Of a stretch of DNA of 64,000 nucleotides, positions 34,641 through 44,497 are shown piece after piece. How positions within the stretch are numbered: the first letter of the stretch is position 1; every line of letters starts with the position of its first letter. Position numbers and translations under genes: made by a program. This DNA comes from Parablautia sp. Marseille-Q6255 (GTDB lineage: Bacteria; Bacillota; Clostridia; Lachnospirales; Lachnospiraceae), in NCBI RefSeq assembly GCF_951230155.1, contig NZ_CATNVD010000013.1, forward strand, positions 62,001 to 126,000. Reading direction: 5' to 3'. Under the pieces are notes generated by a model, which had not been told where the DNA came from, did no database searches, and saw only the letters and a program-made list of their open reading frames with translations.

Positions 34641-34649
34641 AAAATATGT

Positions 34650-36641
34650 TTATTTTATAATCGCTGAAAATCCAGCTGCTTTCAGGCGTTTTACCAACGC
34701 TTTGGCGTTTTTACGCACACTAAACACGCCACACTGGACCACCCATTGAGCATCGCGCTTTTTAATCAGCGCATCGAATCCGGCTTTCTTCAGCTTTCTG
34801 AACAGTTTCTCTGCGTTTGCCTTTACCGCAAATACTCCCGCCTGCACGATATACTCGTTGCTGCTCGCACGCCGGCGGATGATGTATCCGACACGCTGGT
34901 TGTCATACTGGCCGTCACCGTACCAGCTCTTGTAGGTTGCACCTTCGCCGGATCCTTTGCAGTAGGCATGGCCCGCGTCGTACCACTTACCGCTTCCGGC
35001 ATAGATGTTTGTGTGCTGCATCGTTACATATGTCACGATGTCACCCGGCTGCAGGTCGCCCGATGTGATCAGCTGTTTGACTGTCTTGTTGCCGATCTTA
35101 ATCAGATCACAAGTCTTTGTGACGGCTGCTTTTGTACCTGCTCCCCATGAGATTGTACCACCGAGTTTGCCATAAAAGATGCCGGTATCCTGTGGAATCA
35201 AACCTGCCTCTTTTAATGCCCAACGCGCAAGTAAAGCGCAGTTGCAGGCTCTCTTTCCTTTTTTCAGTGCCTTGTTCCACTGCTCCTCGAGATACTTTGA
35301 CGGGTTCCGGTATTCCCAACTCTTTCCCGCTGCAATGTCTGCTTTAAGCTGCTTCTGGAACACCTTGCACACTGCGATAATATCACCGCTGATCTGCGCC
35401 GCCGGCGGATAGATCTGTGTACCGGACTCATCGTATACTCTGTATCCCGGATGATCGTCCGCACACTTTTTAGCCTTTGTCAGGTTGTGATAAGCTCCGA
35501 TCTGGCTCTTTGCATCCGCCCACGACTTGCGTACGCGGTACCACTGCTGATCTGGAGTGTCTGGCAGGATCTCTCCGGATGCCTGATCGTATTTGTCCAG
35601 ATCAAAACGCTCAATGATATTGCAGATCTTATCAACGTAATTGACATCTGTCGCATAGCCGCCGCGCTTAATCAACTCAATCTGATCGCGGTAGTTTTTG
35701 CAGTCCTGGATACCATCGTAGCGCAGCTTACTTCCATTCTGAGCGCCAAGCAGATATGCGCAGCGATCGGCAATGCTGTCCTCAATGCACGGATATCTTC
35801 TAAAATCGGCGTAGATGTAGTACGTGTTACCGGAGGCATCCTGCTCCGGCGTGCGGATATTTACCTTGCTCTTGCCATCCCATGTGCTGCCCGGCCATGT
35901 ATTGCCCGACAGAGTTGTCTTCATTCCGCACACGTTATTTGCTTTCTTCGCGAGCTCCGTGGTGCAGTATCCGCTCTCCAAGATCGTCTGCGCCGCACAG
36001 ACAGAGGCAAATAGGTCATTCTTCTCGGCGATCGGGCGGCTGATTTCAAGGAGTCTTGCCGCGGCTGCCGTCTCGGACAGACCTGCAAACTCTGATGTCT
36101 GCGTACCTGTGGTTGCTTCCTGCTCCCCGGTCAGACGGCTCTTGAATTCATCCCACGTCCATGCAGTCTTATATTTATTGTTGTGTACATACGGTGCCGG
36201 GCAGGTCTTATTTACGATGTCGTAATGGCGCAGAACATGATCTGCCGGAATACCATTTTCTCGCATAAGCTTCTGTACAAGCCATACGCATGCTTCCTGT
36301 GTCTCTTTCGTGAAATACCACTTCTTATCCTCTGCGCTGGCAGAATTGCCGTCACACTTGCAGCACATCTCAATACTGATCGTATTTGCGTTTCGGGCTT
36401 CCGGATGTTTTTGTTTGTACACTCCTGCCGTGCCTACCGCCCAGACAACTGCATCAAGACTGCACCGCTGATAGATTGTGCCGTCCCAGTAAATGTAAAA
36501 GTGTGCGCCTGATCCATCCGGACTCAGATCGTGATTCTGTCCGACCACACCTAGATAGTGCACTGCAATATATTTCTTCTTGTTTCCCCACTGCGGCACT
36601 CTGTTCTTGCTTACTGCATTTATAATTTTTCTTTCGCTCAT
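34650..36641 (-). CDS. Multidomain endolysin: amidase + glucosaminidase + NlpC/P60-like + SPOR
   Basis: 663 residues. Residues 1-170 are an N-acetylmuramoyl-L-alanine amidase (PGRP/Amidase_2): IAVHYLGV, GAHFYIYWDGTIYQ, TISIEMCC, LRHYDIVNKTCPAP. Residues ~195-350 look like a glucosaminidase (FASVCAAQTILESGYCTTEL, NVCGMKTT, FRRYPCIEDSI). A YRVRKSWADAKSQIGAY linker repeat follows (~370-420). Residues ~450-600 resemble a cysteine peptidase with CNCALLARWAL and PGDIVTYVTMQHTNIYAG. The C-terminus is a SPOR-like pair (YIVQAGVFAVKANAEKL and WVVQCGVFSVRKNAKAL). Three lytic activities in one protein is unusual. Holin genes lie directly upstream. Confidence 0.9.
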   Translation of the reverse strand: MSERKIINAVSKNRVPQWGNKKKYIAVHYLGVVGQNHDLSPDGSGAHFYIYWDGTIYQRCSLDAVVWAVGTAGVYKQKHPEARNANTISIEMCCKCDGNSASAEDKKWYFTKETQEACVWLVQKLMRENGIPADHVLRHYDIVNKTCPAPYVHNNKYKTAWTWDEFKSRLTGEQEATTGTQTSEFAGLSETAAAARLLEISRPIAEKNDLFASVCAAQTILESGYCTTELAKKANNVCGMKTTLSGNTWPGSTWDGKSKVNIRTPEQDASGNTYYIYADFRRYPCIEDSIADRCAYLLGAQNGSKLRYDGIQDCKNYRDQIELIKRGGYATDVNYVDKICNIIERFDLDKYDQASGEILPDTPDQQWYRVRKSWADAKSQIGAYHNLTKAKKCADDHPGYRVYDESGTQIYPPAAQISGDIIAVCKVFQKQLKADIAAGKSWEYRNPSKYLEEQWNKALKKGKRACNCALLARWALKEAGLIPQDTGIFYGKLGGTISWGAGTKAAVTKTCDLIKIGNKTVKQLITSGDLQPGDIVTYVTMQHTNIYAGSGKWYDAGHAYCKGSGEGATYKSWYGDGQYDNQRVGYIIRRRASSNEYIVQAGVFAVKANAEKLFRKLKKAGFDALIKKRDAQWVVQCGVFSVRKNAKALVKRLKAAGFSAIIK

Positions 36642-36705
36642 TGTGTCTCCTTTCTTCTATTCTGCATCGTAAAAATGGCGGCTCATTCGCCGCCACTCTA
36701 CATCG

Positions 36706-36999
36706 CTATTCCGATTTTCCTGCCTGTTTGATAATCTGATTTACGTATGTACTCAATCCAGCTACCAGTATGCCCTGCACGATCGCCGTAAATATCGCCA
36801 TCGCGATCTCCTGCGGCGACGACATCGGGCACGTCGCCACCACCCAGATACCCGACAGCACGATACCAAGCATACCTAATGCAGCGGGTATATACTTGTC
36901 GGTAAACGCCTGTGTGTGCTTCAGTCCTGCGCCGATAAAGTACAGTACGACTGCCAGTATTAACAGTTCCGGTTTTACGTAATTTAAAATCTGTTCCAT
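36706..36999 (-). CDS. Phage holin
   Basis: 97 residues with three hydrophobic segments: ELLILAVVLYFIGAGL (11-26), YIPAALGMLGIVLSGIWVVA (36-55) and a weaker one near 65-85 (AIFTAIVQGILVAGLSTYV). A charged C-terminus follows. Size, helices and position immediately before the endolysin identify it as the holin that opens the membrane at lysis. GGAGGGG precedes the ATG and overlaps the end of the upstream gene. Confidence 0.85.
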   Translation of the reverse strand: MEQILNYVKPELLILAVVLYFIGAGLKHTQAFTDKYIPAALGMLGIVLSGIWVVATCPMSSPQEIAMAIFTAIVQGILVAGLSTYVNQIIKQAGKSE

Positions 37000-37001
37000 C
37001 T

Positions 37002-37313
37002 CTACCCCTCCATATCATGCGCCTGTTTATTCAGGTGCTTTTCTATTTTGTTGATCGCTTCCGTCACAGGTCCATTGCAGCCCTGTTCTCGCAGCCCTTT
37101 TAAACAGGCAAGCAGTCCATAAGTGATCAGGCACTGCTCCTCGTTAATTGCTTTTATGTCCTCTTCATGCGCGGATCGTAGCTTCTTGATTTCTTCGCCC
37201 TGCAGCTTAGGCTGCATAATAAATCTGATTATCGCAGCAATCAGCCCTATGATCACGCCTGCGGCAGTGATCAGAGCTGCGGCTTTAATAATTGTGTCTA
37301 CATCAATATACAT
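37002..37313 (-). CDS. Small membrane protein of the lysis cassette
   Basis: 103 residues: one N-terminal membrane helix (AALITAAGVIIGLIAAIIRFI, about 12-33), then a helical, charged cytoplasmic part (EEIKKLRSAHEEDIKAINEE). Two residues separate its stop from the holin start. The design resembles holin-associated or XhlA/antiholin-type proteins but I cannot assign it firmly. The ~110 bases upstream contain a strong Shine-Dalgarno in front of only six codons (37352-37372), probably a gene remnant. Confidence 0.7.
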   Translation of the reverse strand: MYIDVDTIIKAAALITAAGVIIGLIAAIIRFIMQPKLQGEEIKKLRSAHEEDIKAINEEQCLITYGLLACLKGLREQGCNGPVTEAINKIEKHLNKQAHDMEG

Positions 37314-37425
37314 TATGTCTTATCCTTTCCGGTTATTATTATTTCAACTTTTTAAGTCGGTGCTCTAATCATAAAAAACCTCCCTCCTGGTAAAATATCG
37401 GAAAAAGTAATTGGCTTTTAATTAT

Positions 37426-38376
37426 CTACTTAATAATCCAACATCCACATACCGCAATATTACCTGCCGGGGCCACGGTTTTTGCAGATGTATAATTTTC
37501 ATACACCGTTACTGTCACAGTACGGCCTTGCACATATGCTACTGCACGCTTTGTAAAGTCCGCTCCTGCGACCGTATATGTAGTCAATGGCATAAACATA
37601 AAAGGATTCAGTGCGTCATCTTTAGTTGTTACAAAATTCATCGGCTCTGGACTTTTGGCTGTACACGTTGCCCTGAAAAATATTACTTTACCAACACGAA
37701 TAGCTTTGTAATCAATTGCAGCCCCCCAGTTAAACTTGTTCGTGACGTCCTCGATATCTGCTTTATTCTTGTTTAGTTTATCAAGTTCGCCCTGGATGTC
37801 TTTCCCCTGCCGTCCGTCCAACACCGTTCCTTCTTTGGTTGTGGCCCGATTATTTACGATTTCCGGCACATTTGATAAATCTCCATAGTCTCCAGTAAAT
37901 GCTATATTTTTAAGATCCGCAAACCACTTCTTGATTTTTCCAAACGTGGTTGCAGTACTCTCACCCGTATTGATGTTCTCACGAGTTTCCGCTTCAGAAA
38001 ACTTCACGGTTTTCCCTGAGATATCTCCCAACACATACGCACCTGCGGCCTCAGCCGCCTTGCGGGCTGCTTCTGCTGCCAGATCAGCTGCTTCTTTCGC
38101 CTCGTTCGCCGCATTTGTCGCTGCAATCGAGTTTGTAATGGCTGTCCTAATCTCCTGCGTAAATGCCTGCTGGATCTCTTCTGTGGCATTTTGCAGTTCA
38201 TTCTCAAAATCTTCATACGATACGATTCGCTTCACGACTCCCGGTGCAAAGCAAACATAAAGTGTCCGCCCCGTAGGACTCACCGGATCTCCAGACGTCA
38301 CGACTGCAAGTTCCGCCGTAACCATCTTGTTCGGGTCAAAATCTTTAAAATCTCCGTGTCTGTGCTGTATTGCCAT
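37426..38376 (-). CDS. Tail/baseplate receptor-binding-type protein
   Basis: 316 residues. N-terminal anchor (MAIQHRHGDFKDFDPNKM), an Ala/Glu-rich coiled coil at about 85-115 (ATNAANEAKEAADLAAEAAR), a fibre-like middle (DLSNVPEIVNNRATTKEG), then a beta-rich C-terminal head with many aromatic residues. Position after the tail-tip protein and before the lysis cassette fits a fibre or upper baseplate protein that contacts the host surface. The TAA of the preceding gene abuts the ATG, with GGAGG upstream. Confidence 0.75.
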   Translation of the reverse strand: MAIQHRHGDFKDFDPNKMVTAELAVVTSGDPVSPTGRTLYVCFAPGVVKRIVSYEDFENELQNATEEIQQAFTQEIRTAITNSIAATNAANEAKEAADLAAEAARKAAEAAGAYVLGDISGKTVKFSEAETRENINTGESTATTFGKIKKWFADLKNIAFTGDYGDLSNVPEIVNNRATTKEGTVLDGRQGKDIQGELDKLNKNKADIEDVTNKFNWGAAIDYKAIRVGKVIFFRATCTAKSPEPMNFVTTKDDALNPFMFMPLTTYTVAGADFTKRAVAYVQGRTVTVTVYENYTSAKTVAPAGNIAVCGCWIIK

Positions 38377-38574
38377 TTAATTGTCCTCCAGTTTACCGGT
38401 AATCATAGACTCGATAGCCTTAATATTTTCCAGCAGATCCCCAACAGCATAAAAGGTTGGTGATTTGGCATTTTTTCTGATGATTTTTCCATTTTCATCT
38501 GCCTGATTGTATGTTACCGATATTGCGTACTCACCCCCGTGATTCATGATACTGATAATTTTGATAGCTTTCAT
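38377..38574 (-). CDS. Small phage tail-region protein
   Basis: 65 residues, soluble, no recognised domain (GGEYAISVTYNQADENGK, then a helical end). Its start lies 44 bases inside the end of the tail-tip gene with GGAGGAG upstream, and its stop touches the next ATG. Such tight packing supports a real gene. Function unknown. Confidence 0.7.
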   Translation of the reverse strand: MKAIKIISIMNHGGEYAISVTYNQADENGKIIRKNAKSPTFYAVGDLLENIKAIESMITGKLEDN

Positions 38575-41254
38575 TTAACAGCTCCTCCTCTTCTTTATTT
38601 ATCATGTATACTTCTTGTTTCAGATTGAATTCTATGTCATCGTCATATTCTTTTAACATTGCGGTTTCCAAGCTTTCCATCTCCGCATCATATTGCTCAA
38701 CTTTACTGTTTTCTTCATTTTGCAAGTCAACTTCTTCCATCCTTTTATTTTCCGAATTGATTTCCGTACATTTTATAGACCAAGAAAACTTCAGGCCGGC
38801 AGTTCCTTTCACGACAAAAAAAGAAGGCTCTTTCAAATCTACCCACAGATCGCCTTGTCCCTCTTTTTGTAAAAACACCTGATATTCGATGTCCGTATTA
38901 ACCGCAGTCAAAAACACTGGATCAATATCCACATAGGCAACTCCTCTTTCGTTCGTAACACCTGTTCCGACATCTTCGCAAACCGGCATTGCACTTCTTC
39001 CCATATAGATTTCTCGCAAAACAGGGTTATTGTAATTCGCGGAATTTATATTGATATTTTTCACAAAATCTTTTGCCCGTACTTCTTTTGTTACGTCCAA
39101 ATTTCCGGTTATGCCAGATGATTTGCCAGAGCTAAATCCGCCCGCCAAATTAGCTTTTTGACTGGATGATAAGCCTCCCGTAGATACACTATTTGCTGAC
39201 ATGTCACCAGCTGTTAATGTGCGCGGAATCAATACCCTGTCTCTTGTGATGTTGATTTCGGACCTCCCCTGTATACCGATGTCGACCGAATAAAATCCGT
39301 TTACACCGATACCAGCCAAGTATGAATCCCCTGATATTAAAACATATTCTCCACCTGCATACACAAGGGCATCGGTAAGGTGAGATATGACCGGAGATAT
39401 ACTGCCTGCGTAATCATCATAGTTAAGATCTGCTTCCTGATAAAATGTGATATTCCCTTGTTTTATATTCATATATCCGGAATTGTCTTGTTTTTCTGTG
39501 ATGAATTCCGAACCCTCAATTTTGCTCCCGGAAAAATCAGCCGCCTGCAGATTGCCGGAGAATGTGCCTCCTGCTGCTTGCAGATTGCCAGAGAACGTAC
39601 CCTTGTTAAAATTGACCCCGGTATTATCAATGTACCCAATCTGCCTTCCTGTCGCATCTAATATCCTAAGTTTTCCATTTCCATTGCTGATGCCGCCCAA
39701 CGTCAGCGTTCCGCCGTGTGCCCAATCAAAGTTGATGCCGATCACAGACAGCATATTGAGTACTGCATTCCCATTGCTGTCAAATCCTGCCTTCCACGTT
39801 GTCGATGAATCGGTGCCACGATAATTTTCTGTCACCCAAAATCCATCAATACCGGACTTGTACACGATCTTAGACTCCGACAACTTGGGCTTATCGTGCC
39901 GGTACGCCAGTATACTTCCGTCTGCCTGCTTTACTGTTGTCGCATAAAATCCCATCGTATTCGCGGCGAGCTGGTTCATGTTCTGGACGGCAATGTCGTA
40001 AGCATCCAGCTTTCGCCCTGTTTCTTGATTTGTCTTCGCGATAATACGAGTCTGGGCGTTATATTTCGTGTAATTTTTCTCTGTCGGCGTTTCCGCGGAA
40101 CAAGCTATGCTTTGTTTTCCGCCAAGCGAAAACGTCGTATTTGTAACCAATGTATAAATTACCGGTGACTGCTCTGAAACTGATACCAGCGCACAATCGC
40201 CTGCCTCAATCGCAGGATCTGACTGCGCAGAAATCGTCATCGGGCGAAACGCATTATAAACCAGCTTTGCCCCAACGTGCCGTGCCACAGCTTTCACATC
40301 TGTATCACTTATGATTAAAGGATTGTTTTCCAGTACAATCATATAGCCTTCTTTTCCATATACTGCTTCCGGCGCTGATTCAGATCCTGCCTTCAGCCCA
40401 ATCACCTTTACTCCTGTAATAACTATATCATCCGTATTAATATCTTTAGACTGCAGATCATGAAAATGATGATAGTCCGACATTGTTGCGAATCCATCAT
40501 AATATACATCTCCGGTATCCCATGGCATAAATGCGCCGCCATGTAAATCATCGCCAGTCGAATACGGCATATCCTTATCAAAAATTCCGCCCCAAATATT
40601 TACATCGTTATCGAATGCATACCAGCCAAACTGCAGCTTATCTAACCGGTCAATCCGCGCATAGCAGCCCATGATCTGAGCAGCATGCGATATGACATCC
40701 CGAAATGTCAGTGCCTCATCCGATGGTCTGGAGGAGACAATGTACTTACTGTTCTGCACTGTGCTCGTATCAAATGCCATCTGACAGCACGTGCACGCAT
40801 CGCGGATAATATCTAACAATGTCGCCGGATACTGCAAGCTGCTTTCACTGTATGGTCGGTCAAAAAACAACATACTATCGTACGCTGTGATAGAAATTGT
40901 TTCTACTCCGACTGCCTTCACAATGCGGAATACACCCTTTCTTAATATCTCCCAGCTACCGTCTGCAAGCTTCAGGCCGATGTCGGCGACAATGTTCGCG
41001 CCCTCAAATACATATCCGTTAAACTTTCCATCGAAGTTACTCAGTGTAATTGAGTATTCCTTTATGATTGCAGCTCCGATCTGAAACTTACCGGATTCCG
41101 TAGTGGCATCATTGACCATATAGGCGATCACGTCATCGAGCGACAACTGAAGTTTTCTGCCGTCTGAAAATGTGATCGTATCTCGAATGCAAAATTCTCG
41201 ATTCCCCACATTCCCCGCGATCATTTCTTTATATGCTTTGCTCGTATGAATCAT
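38531..41254 (-). CDS. Tail-tip / tail-associated protein
   Basis: 907 residues. The N-terminal ~380 residues are like phage tail-spike-base (gp27/Tal-like) domains (TITFSDGRKLQLSLDDV, FDGKFNGYVFEGANIVADIG). The middle has fibre-like repeats (NFNKGTFSGNLQAAGGTFSG, NLQAADFSGSKI), then a C-terminal acidic helical tail (about 830-907, rich in Glu and Gln). Position right after the tape measure and DUF6711-like genes fits a tail-tip protein that starts DNA injection. No peptidase signature is obvious. Confidence 0.8.
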   Translation of the reverse strand: MIHTSKAYKEMIAGNVGNREFCIRDTITFSDGRKLQLSLDDVIAYMVNDATTESGKFQIGAAIIKEYSITLSNFDGKFNGYVFEGANIVADIGLKLADGSWEILRKGVFRIVKAVGVETISITAYDSMLFFDRPYSESSLQYPATLLDIIRDACTCCQMAFDTSTVQNSKYIVSSRPSDEALTFRDVISHAAQIMGCYARIDRLDKLQFGWYAFDNDVNIWGGIFDKDMPYSTGDDLHGGAFMPWDTGDVYYDGFATMSDYHHFHDLQSKDINTDDIVITGVKVIGLKAGSESAPEAVYGKEGYMIVLENNPLIISDTDVKAVARHVGAKLVYNAFRPMTISAQSDPAIEAGDCALVSVSEQSPVIYTLVTNTTFSLGGKQSIACSAETPTEKNYTKYNAQTRIIAKTNQETGRKLDAYDIAVQNMNQLAANTMGFYATTVKQADGSILAYRHDKPKLSESKIVYKSGIDGFWVTENYRGTDSSTTWKAGFDSNGNAVLNMLSVIGINFDWAHGGTLTLGGISNGNGKLRILDATGRQIGYIDNTGVNFNKGTFSGNLQAAGGTFSGNLQAADFSGSKIEGSEFITEKQDNSGYMNIKQGNITFYQEADLNYDDYAGSISPVISHLTDALVYAGGEYVLISGDSYLAGIGVNGFYSVDIGIQGRSEINITRDRVLIPRTLTAGDMSANSVSTGGLSSSQKANLAGGFSSGKSSGITGNLDVTKEVRAKDFVKNININSANYNNPVLREIYMGRSAMPVCEDVGTGVTNERGVAYVDIDPVFLTAVNTDIEYQVFLQKEGQGDLWVDLKEPSFFVVKGTAGLKFSWSIKCTEINSENKRMEEVDLQNEENSKVEQYDAEMESLETAMLKEYDDDIEFNLKQEVYMINKEEEELLNESYQNYQYHESRG

Positions 41255-41258
41255 GTTC

Positions 41259-41621
41259 TCACCTCTGTATTACATCAACTGACACGCTACGGTACCAGTA
41301 ATGCCCATCTCCAATGTCTCCTAAAATATCTTTTGATAATGTTCCTCGATAGGATTCAATCGTGATATCTATCCCGTCGTCTCGAAAAGTAAACGGGAAA
41401 AATCCGGCGATCAATCGGCTTTTAATGAGTCTCACGTCTTCTTCTGTGAGGTATTCCCATTTGATTCCGACATTCTTTTTTTCCGAGATCACATCTCCAA
41501 CCATGCGTCCTGATAACGTTCGACCGGTATCAGATGTCCAGATGATCTCATCTGATACGCTGATCGACGTCGGCGCCGGAAGCACGACATTCCCAGATTT
41601 TAAAATTTCTCCTTTTTTCAT
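41259..41621 (-). CDS. DUF6711-like tail protein
   Basis: 120 residues: GNVVLPAPTSISVSDEIIW, TGRTLSGRMVGDV, KKNVGIKWEYLTEEDVRLI, SVSVDVIQR. This matches the small beta-rich tail proteins (DUF6711) found between tape measure and tail-tip genes. It may act as a short distal-tail equivalent. Four bases separate it from the tail-tip start. Confidence 0.75.
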   Translation of the reverse strand: MKKGEILKSGNVVLPAPTSISVSDEIIWTSDTGRTLSGRMVGDVISEKKNVGIKWEYLTEEDVRLIKSRLIAGFFPFTFRDDGIDITIESYRGTLSKDILGDIGDGHYWYRSVSVDVIQR

Positions 41622-41629
41622 CCTGCCTC

Positions 41630-44497
41630 CTATATTTCTACAGTATTGAATCGCCGGTCAATAACCGTCTGCGCCATACGCTGCAATGTTGCCAGCCGCT
41701 CTCCGTCAATATTAAATCCGATGGACTCCAGGGCAGCAATGATCCGCATAACTGCATTATTCAATATAGACTCCAACTCTTCACGCGTAATACCATTCGG
41801 ATTTGCACGACGCAATGCATCATCCACCATCGCCTGCAGCTTTCCTTCCGGTGCTACAAACTCACCCTGATGCCGGTTGTCACCGATCATGGCAAGCTGC
41901 GGTGCGTTTTTCTTGACGTATGCACCCTGAGCAAGATAAGGAATCTGCGGAGCTTTCCATGTTGGTACGTTAAATCCTACCGACGTGTACCCCGTTAAAT
42001 CCTGTAACCATCCAGGGAGATCTATGCTGATCGTGTTAAGTGCATTCGCAACGCCATTCACCATAGTCTGTATGCCCCGCAAAAAAGCATTTACAAATCC
42101 CAGAATAGCGTTGATCGGCGCTTTAATGATATTTTTAATGCTGTTCCACACCGTTCTTGTCTTTTCTTTGACGGCATTCCATACATTCGAAATCGTAGTC
42201 TTTATTCCGTCAAATACAGTTTCTGCAGTTGTTCTTAGCCCGGTCCAAACACCAGTAACGGTTTCTTTAATACCCGACCAGATATTTGATGCCTTGGTCT
42301 TTACGCCGTCCCATACAGTACCGATCGTATCCTTAACAGCATTGAATATTGCTTTTGCAGTTGTGCTGATTCCATTCCAGACTGTCGATAGAACAGATTT
42401 AATCGTATTCCATACGGTCAATGCTACTGTTTTGATTGCTTCCCAAAGTTTTCCCAAAAATGCTTTGAGACCATTAAAAATCTCAATTGCATTTCTCTTG
42501 ATATTTTCCCATGTCCGCTTTAGGAATTTTGAAACTTCGTCCCAATTTTGCCACAGCAAAACGCCTGCCGCAATAAAAGCACCTATCGCCAGTACTACTG
42601 GGTTAAATCCACCTGCAAGAACAGAGAGCCCGTGCTTCAATAATGTCAAAGCACCAGACACACTTTTCACCATCGAAATGACATTGAATCCTGCCTGAAC
42701 AAAAGAAGCTATTTGCGTCACAATTGGAGCAAGTTTCCATGCCGCCAAAAATGATATGACGATTGTCGTCATCACTTGAATAACACCTGGATTCTCTGCA
42801 CACCACGAAGAAAAGCTTTGCATCGCCGTATTGATGCCATCCCATACTTGCAGAAAAATTCCACCTGTCCACGCTGCGAGAGGCTGTAGCACATTATCCC
42901 AGAACCACTGGAACAAGGGCTGCAAAGCTGTCAAAATCTCATTAAAGGCACCGGTTGAAATGCTTAAGGTGTCAAGAAATCTCGGCACAACCTCATTCGC
43001 GGTCCATGTACCAAGTGGAACGAGTACGTTCTGCCAAAACCACAAAAGACCTTCGCCTACTTTGACAGCAAACGGAGCGAGTGCGTCCCACAATCTGCGC
43101 AGAGACGAGCTAATCTTGTCAAAATTGACTTTCATCAACCCATTATTCAATGCATTGACGAAATCCGGAATTCCTTTTCCGAGCGTCCATTTTCCGACTG
43201 GCACCAGAAATCTTTCGTAAAAGTCTTTCAGGCTTCCCCAGGCAAACGATCCGAGCCGTGCAAGCCCCTGATTCCAGAGGTTTTTAAGAGCATCCGTAGC
43301 CGGTTTTGCCAAGTTCACGATGTTCTGGAACATCTTTGTGATTTTACTGTCTACCTCATCGATGACAGTCTTGCCCTGCGCCAGACTGCCGAAATCCATT
43401 GCCGATCCAACAGCTCCGCCGCCCGCACTCCCAGTTCCGCCCCCAGAGGAACCACTATCAGATTCTGAGACCGGTTCATTCAGTTTATTGACTTTGTCAA
43501 AGCCCATTAGAGCGCGCATTTCTTTTGCCGCCTTTTTTGCAGCTGTCCCTACTCCCTTTGTAGCATTTGACAGTCCAGATGCAGCATCACTTGCACCGTC
43601 CAGTCCGCTCGCTGCCGTATCAGCAACAGCTCCCAGATCGGCAACCGGCGCAGCCGCAGAAGCACCGCTGCTTTTCTTTCCGGTAATTAGCTCCGTAAAA
43701 GCCTTAAAAGCATTTGCAAGCGTGATAAGTTTCCCGATCACGGTATTTACAACCTTGATGATCGGCGTGAACAGGTTTATCAGCCCCTGCCCTATCGTTG
43801 CTTTCAGCGATTCAAATTGAAGTCTCAGAACCCTTACCTGGTTTGCCCATGAACCTGATGATCTTGCAAAATCTCCCGAAGCTGCCGAAAGCTGCTGCTG
43901 TACGAATGAATACCGCAGCGCAACTTTTTCAGCCTCAGACATCGCCTGCGTGGTCTTGCCGAAGCCATTCGCCATCGCATATGCATCAAGTGCGTTCTGC
44001 GTCATAACAACGCCGAGTTCCTTAAGCGACTCTGTCTCACCTGTGAAAACTGATTTCAGCTTTGTATATGCCTCGTCCTGACTGATGTTGTAGAACGACG
44101 CCACATCACCTGCAAGTCCTGTCAGCGTGCTTCCCATGTCATAGGCGGCTTTTTCGGAGAATCCGAACACCTTTGCCATAGCGCCGAAAGTTCCTGTATA
44201 ACGCTTTGCCATCGTCTCTGACAGACCGAAGCTTCCTGCTGCTGACTTCGCAAATTTATCAACCTGCGCAGTCATACGTGGGAACGTCACATCTACGACA
44301 TTTTGCACCTCTTGCAAGTCTGAACCAAGCTCAATGCAGGATTTTCCGAAGTCTGCAAGTTTTTTTACTCCGAACGCAGCAGCCAGAGCAATTCCTGCTT
44401 TTTTCGCTAATCTGGTAATCCCAGACATTTGTTTGTTAAATTGATTTTGATTAACGACCAGATCCAGACCGATCTCGCCCACGCTTGTAGCGCTCAC
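41630..44497 (-). CDS. Tail tape measure protein
   Basis: 955 residues: SATSVGEIGLDLVVNQNQF start, helical N-terminus, Ala-rich linker near 270-360, hydrophobic helices near 575-640, and a run of about nine 22-residue-type repeats near 665-790 with the pattern W-(N/D/S)-x-I/V-K-x-x-(A/V) (TVWNGISTTAKAIF, TVWDGVKTKASNIW, NVWNAVKEKTRTVW). Its length sets tail length; by the usual scaling of about 0.15 nm per residue the tail would be roughly 140 nm (inference). Overlaps the upstream chaperone frame by four bases. Confidence 0.93.
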   Translation of the reverse strand: MSATSVGEIGLDLVVNQNQFNKQMSGITRLAKKAGIALAAAFGVKKLADFGKSCIELGSDLQEVQNVVDVTFPRMTAQVDKFAKSAAGSFGLSETMAKRYTGTFGAMAKVFGFSEKAAYDMGSTLTGLAGDVASFYNISQDEAYTKLKSVFTGETESLKELGVVMTQNALDAYAMANGFGKTTQAMSEAEKVALRYSFVQQQLSAASGDFARSSGSWANQVRVLRLQFESLKATIGQGLINLFTPIIKVVNTVIGKLITLANAFKAFTELITGKKSSGASAAAPVADLGAVADTAASGLDGASDAASGLSNATKGVGTAAKKAAKEMRALMGFDKVNKLNEPVSESDSGSSGGGTGSAGGGAVGSAMDFGSLAQGKTVIDEVDSKITKMFQNIVNLAKPATDALKNLWNQGLARLGSFAWGSLKDFYERFLVPVGKWTLGKGIPDFVNALNNGLMKVNFDKISSSLRRLWDALAPFAVKVGEGLLWFWQNVLVPLGTWTANEVVPRFLDTLSISTGAFNEILTALQPLFQWFWDNVLQPLAAWTGGIFLQVWDGINTAMQSFSSWCAENPGVIQVMTTIVISFLAAWKLAPIVTQIASFVQAGFNVISMVKSVSGALTLLKHGLSVLAGGFNPVVLAIGAFIAAGVLLWQNWDEVSKFLKRTWENIKRNAIEIFNGLKAFLGKLWEAIKTVALTVWNTIKSVLSTVWNGISTTAKAIFNAVKDTIGTVWDGVKTKASNIWSGIKETVTGVWTGLRTTAETVFDGIKTTISNVWNAVKEKTRTVWNSIKNIIKAPINAILGFVNAFLRGIQTMVNGVANALNTISIDLPGWLQDLTGYTSVGFNVPTWKAPQIPYLAQGAYVKKNAPQLAMIGDNRHQGEFVAPEGKLQAMVDDALRRANPNGITREELESILNNAVMRIIAALESIGFNIDGERLATLQRMAQTVIDRRFNTVEI

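Noticed and set aside
32804-34649. Integrase at the left prophage end
   Set aside because: The genes here are an antirepressor, an RHH protein and one unknown; no serine or tyrosine recombinase motifs. The integrase is expected beyond the right edge.
37352-37372. Six-codon ORF with a strong Shine-Dalgarno before the lysis cassette
   Set aside because: Too short to call a gene; more likely a remnant or fortuitous start.
41985-42698. 237-codon plus-strand frame inside the tape measure gene
   Set aside because: Mirror of the repetitive W-x-x-I-K coding sequence; no start signal and all neighbours are minus strand.
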